Shown here in pieces: positions 5,497 to 6,261 of a stretch of 6,261 bases of DNA. Within the stretch, counting starts at the first letter, position 1, and each line of letters begins with the position of its first letter. Both the position numbers and the translations under genes were made by a program. Below the pieces are notes generated by a model, which worked only from the letters and a program-made list of their open reading frames with translations, had not been told where the DNA came from and searched no databases. The stretch is from positions 1 through 6,261 of the forward strand of contig CAKZJM010000004.1 in the NCBI GenBank assembly GCA_936943315.1. Reading direction: 5' to 3'. This DNA is from an uncultured Methylophilus sp. Lineage in GTDB: Bacteria > Pseudomonadota > Gammaproteobacteria > Burkholderiales > Methylophilaceae.

Positions 5497-5514
5497 CATT
5501 GCATGATTGCAATG
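5497..5514. promoter_or_regulatory. 18-bp palindrome upstream of the Spy-like gene, candidate operator
   Basis: CATTGCATGATTGCAATG has perfect 7-base arms around TGAT and ends 20 bases before the Spy-like start codon. The same stretch, read on the minus strand, contains GCAAT twice at 8-base spacing. A weak promoter can be drawn over it (TTTTAA, complement of 5521-5526, 17 bases, TGCAAT, complement of 5498-5503), which would suit an activator-dependent promoter. A regulator site is therefore plausible, but OmpR-family proteins usually bind direct repeats, so a different regulator or a leader hairpin cannot be excluded. Confidence 0.45.
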
Positions 5515-5523
5515 TTGACATTA

Positions 5524-5548
5524 AAACACCCGAATGTATCGGGTGTTT
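5524..5548 (-). terminator. Intrinsic terminator after the ABC-F gene
   Basis: AAACACCCGA at 5524-5533 pairs perfectly with TCGGGTGTTT at 5539-5548 around a 5-base loop. Read on the minus strand the stem ends in TTTT, so it should stop transcription coming from the ABC-F gene, whose stop codon lies about 70 bases earlier. This separates the ABC-F gene from the Spy-like gene and implies a separate promoter for the latter in the 46 bases that remain. Confidence 0.78.
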
Positions 5549-5619
5549 GTCTGGTCATGCTGGCTGTGTAACGGAATGTATCGCTAGCCTGATATGAAAA
5601 CTACTCGCTGGCCGCGTGA

Positions 5620-6261
5620 TTACATAATGCCCTGGCTGGCCAGGTAATCTTCATAGTTACCGGTAAAGTCAACGATGCCGTCGGCCTTGATTTCGATAAT
5701 CCGTGTGGCGATGGAGCTCACAAATTCACGGTCATGGCTCACAAAAAACAAGGTGCCTTTGTATTTATCCAGCGCCGTATTCAATGCCTCGATTGACTCC
5801 ATATCCATATGGTTTGTCGGTTCGTCCATCAGCAGCACGTTGGTTTTGGCCAGCATGAGTTTGCCATAAAGCATGCGGCCTTTTTCTCCGCCAGAGAGCA
5901 CCTTGACTGATTTTTTTGTGGCTTCGGTCGGAAACAGCAAACGGCCAAGCATGCTGCGCACAGTGTTGTCATCATCGCCTGGCTGGCGCTGCGCGGTCAT
6001 CCATTCAAACAGGTCTTCACCTTTTTCAAATTCGTATTCGTGGTCTTGCGCAAAATAGCCTAGTTTGGCTTTTTCTGCCCATTTCACTTCACCGTGGTTG
6101 GGGGTTAAGTCCCCGGCAAGGCAACGTAGGAAGGTGGTTTTACCGATCCCGTTTTCACCAATGATGGCTACTTTCTCACCGGCCTCAAAAATAATTTCAA
6201 CATCGTTAAACAAGGGTTTATCAAAGCCGTGGCTCAGTTTTTTGAGCTCTACGGCATTGCG
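5620..6261 (-). CDS. ybiT: YbiT-type ABC-F ATPase (C-terminal domain only; N-terminus outside window)
   Basis: The visible 213 residues are the second ATPase domain of an ABC-F protein, a soluble translation-associated factor with two fused ABC domains and no membrane segments. Walker A is GENGIGKTT (fragment residues 35-43), the signature is LSGGEKGRM (122-130), Walker B is VLLMDEPTNHMD (142-153, catalytic E147) and the H-switch is FFVSHDREF (with H176). Stretches such as GYFAQDHEYEFE, VRSMLGRLLF and the ending GNYEDYLASQGIM match E. coli YbiT closely, rather than Uup, YheS or EttA. The frame is open through the right edge, so about 300 residues including the first ABC domain lie outside. 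One small deviation is Met in place of the usual Leu in NHLD. All catalytic residues are present, so the domain looks functional. ABC-F proteins bind the ribosomal E site; the specific role of YbiT is less settled. Confidence 0.93.
   Translation of the reverse strand, partial: RNAVELKKLSHGFDKPLFNDVEIIFEAGEKVAIIGENGIGKTTFLRCLAGDLTPNHGEVKWAEKAKLGYFAQDHEYEFEKGEDLFEWMTAQRQPGDDDNTVRSMLGRLLFPTEATKKSVKVLSGGEKGRMLYGKLMLAKTNVLLMDEPTNHMDMESIEALNTALDKYKGTLFFVSHDREFVSSIATRIIEIKADGIVDFTGNYEDYLASQGIM

Noticed and set aside
5532..5583. Direct repeat GAATGTATCG (5532-5541 and 5574-5583)
   Set aside because: Two 10-base copies 42 bases apart, one inside the terminator loop and stem, could arise by chance. 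No third copy or associated feature supports a function.

Overview
The window looks like part of a Gram-negative proteobacterial chromosome of moderate GC content. It has periplasmic and Tat-exported proteins, an OmpR/EnvZ-type two-component pair and a YbiT-type ABC-F protein. An exported amidase of the acetamidase/formamidase family, together with the general style of the genes, makes a betaproteobacterial methylotroph (Methylophilaceae-like) my best guess. That is an inference from gene content, not a measured placement. I see no insertion sequence, prophage gene or CRISPR array, so this appears to be core-like chromosome with a few less common pieces.

Left part (1-1528): a Tat-signal-bearing acetamidase/formamidase family protein runs off the left edge on the minus strand. 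It is followed by about 500 bp with no convincing gene, holding only a doubtful small open frame. Middle (1529-2682): a stand-alone BLUF blue-light (FAD) photoreceptor of 128 residues lies on the plus strand. After a 392-bp gap with a strong inverted repeat and a good sigma-70-like promoter comes an 84-residue acidic protein of unknown function. Convergent to that gene is a complete tRNA-Ser(CGA) with encoded CCA.

Right part (2777-5477, minus strand): an envelope-sensing cassette. In transcription order it holds a small histidine-rich Spy/CpxP-like periplasmic protein, an OmpR-family response regulator and an EnvZ-like histidine kinase whose periplasmic loop is rich in Pro, Gly, His, Met and Cys. 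A textbook intrinsic terminator lies between the Spy-like gene and the regulator, and only about 36 bp remain between it and the regulator start. The simplest reading is one transcription unit with attenuation: abundant Spy-like protein and a little read-through for the regulator and kinase. An 18-bp palindrome sits just upstream of the Spy-like gene.

Right edge (5620-6261, minus strand): the C-terminal ATPase domain of a YbiT-type ABC-F protein, closed off by a 10-bp-stem terminator before the Spy-like gene.

The most interesting object is the Spy-like/regulator/kinase cassette, plausibly a metal or envelope-stress sensing circuit with built-in differential expression. The BLUF photoreceptor without an output domain comes second. 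Nothing here clearly shows an entirely new system.
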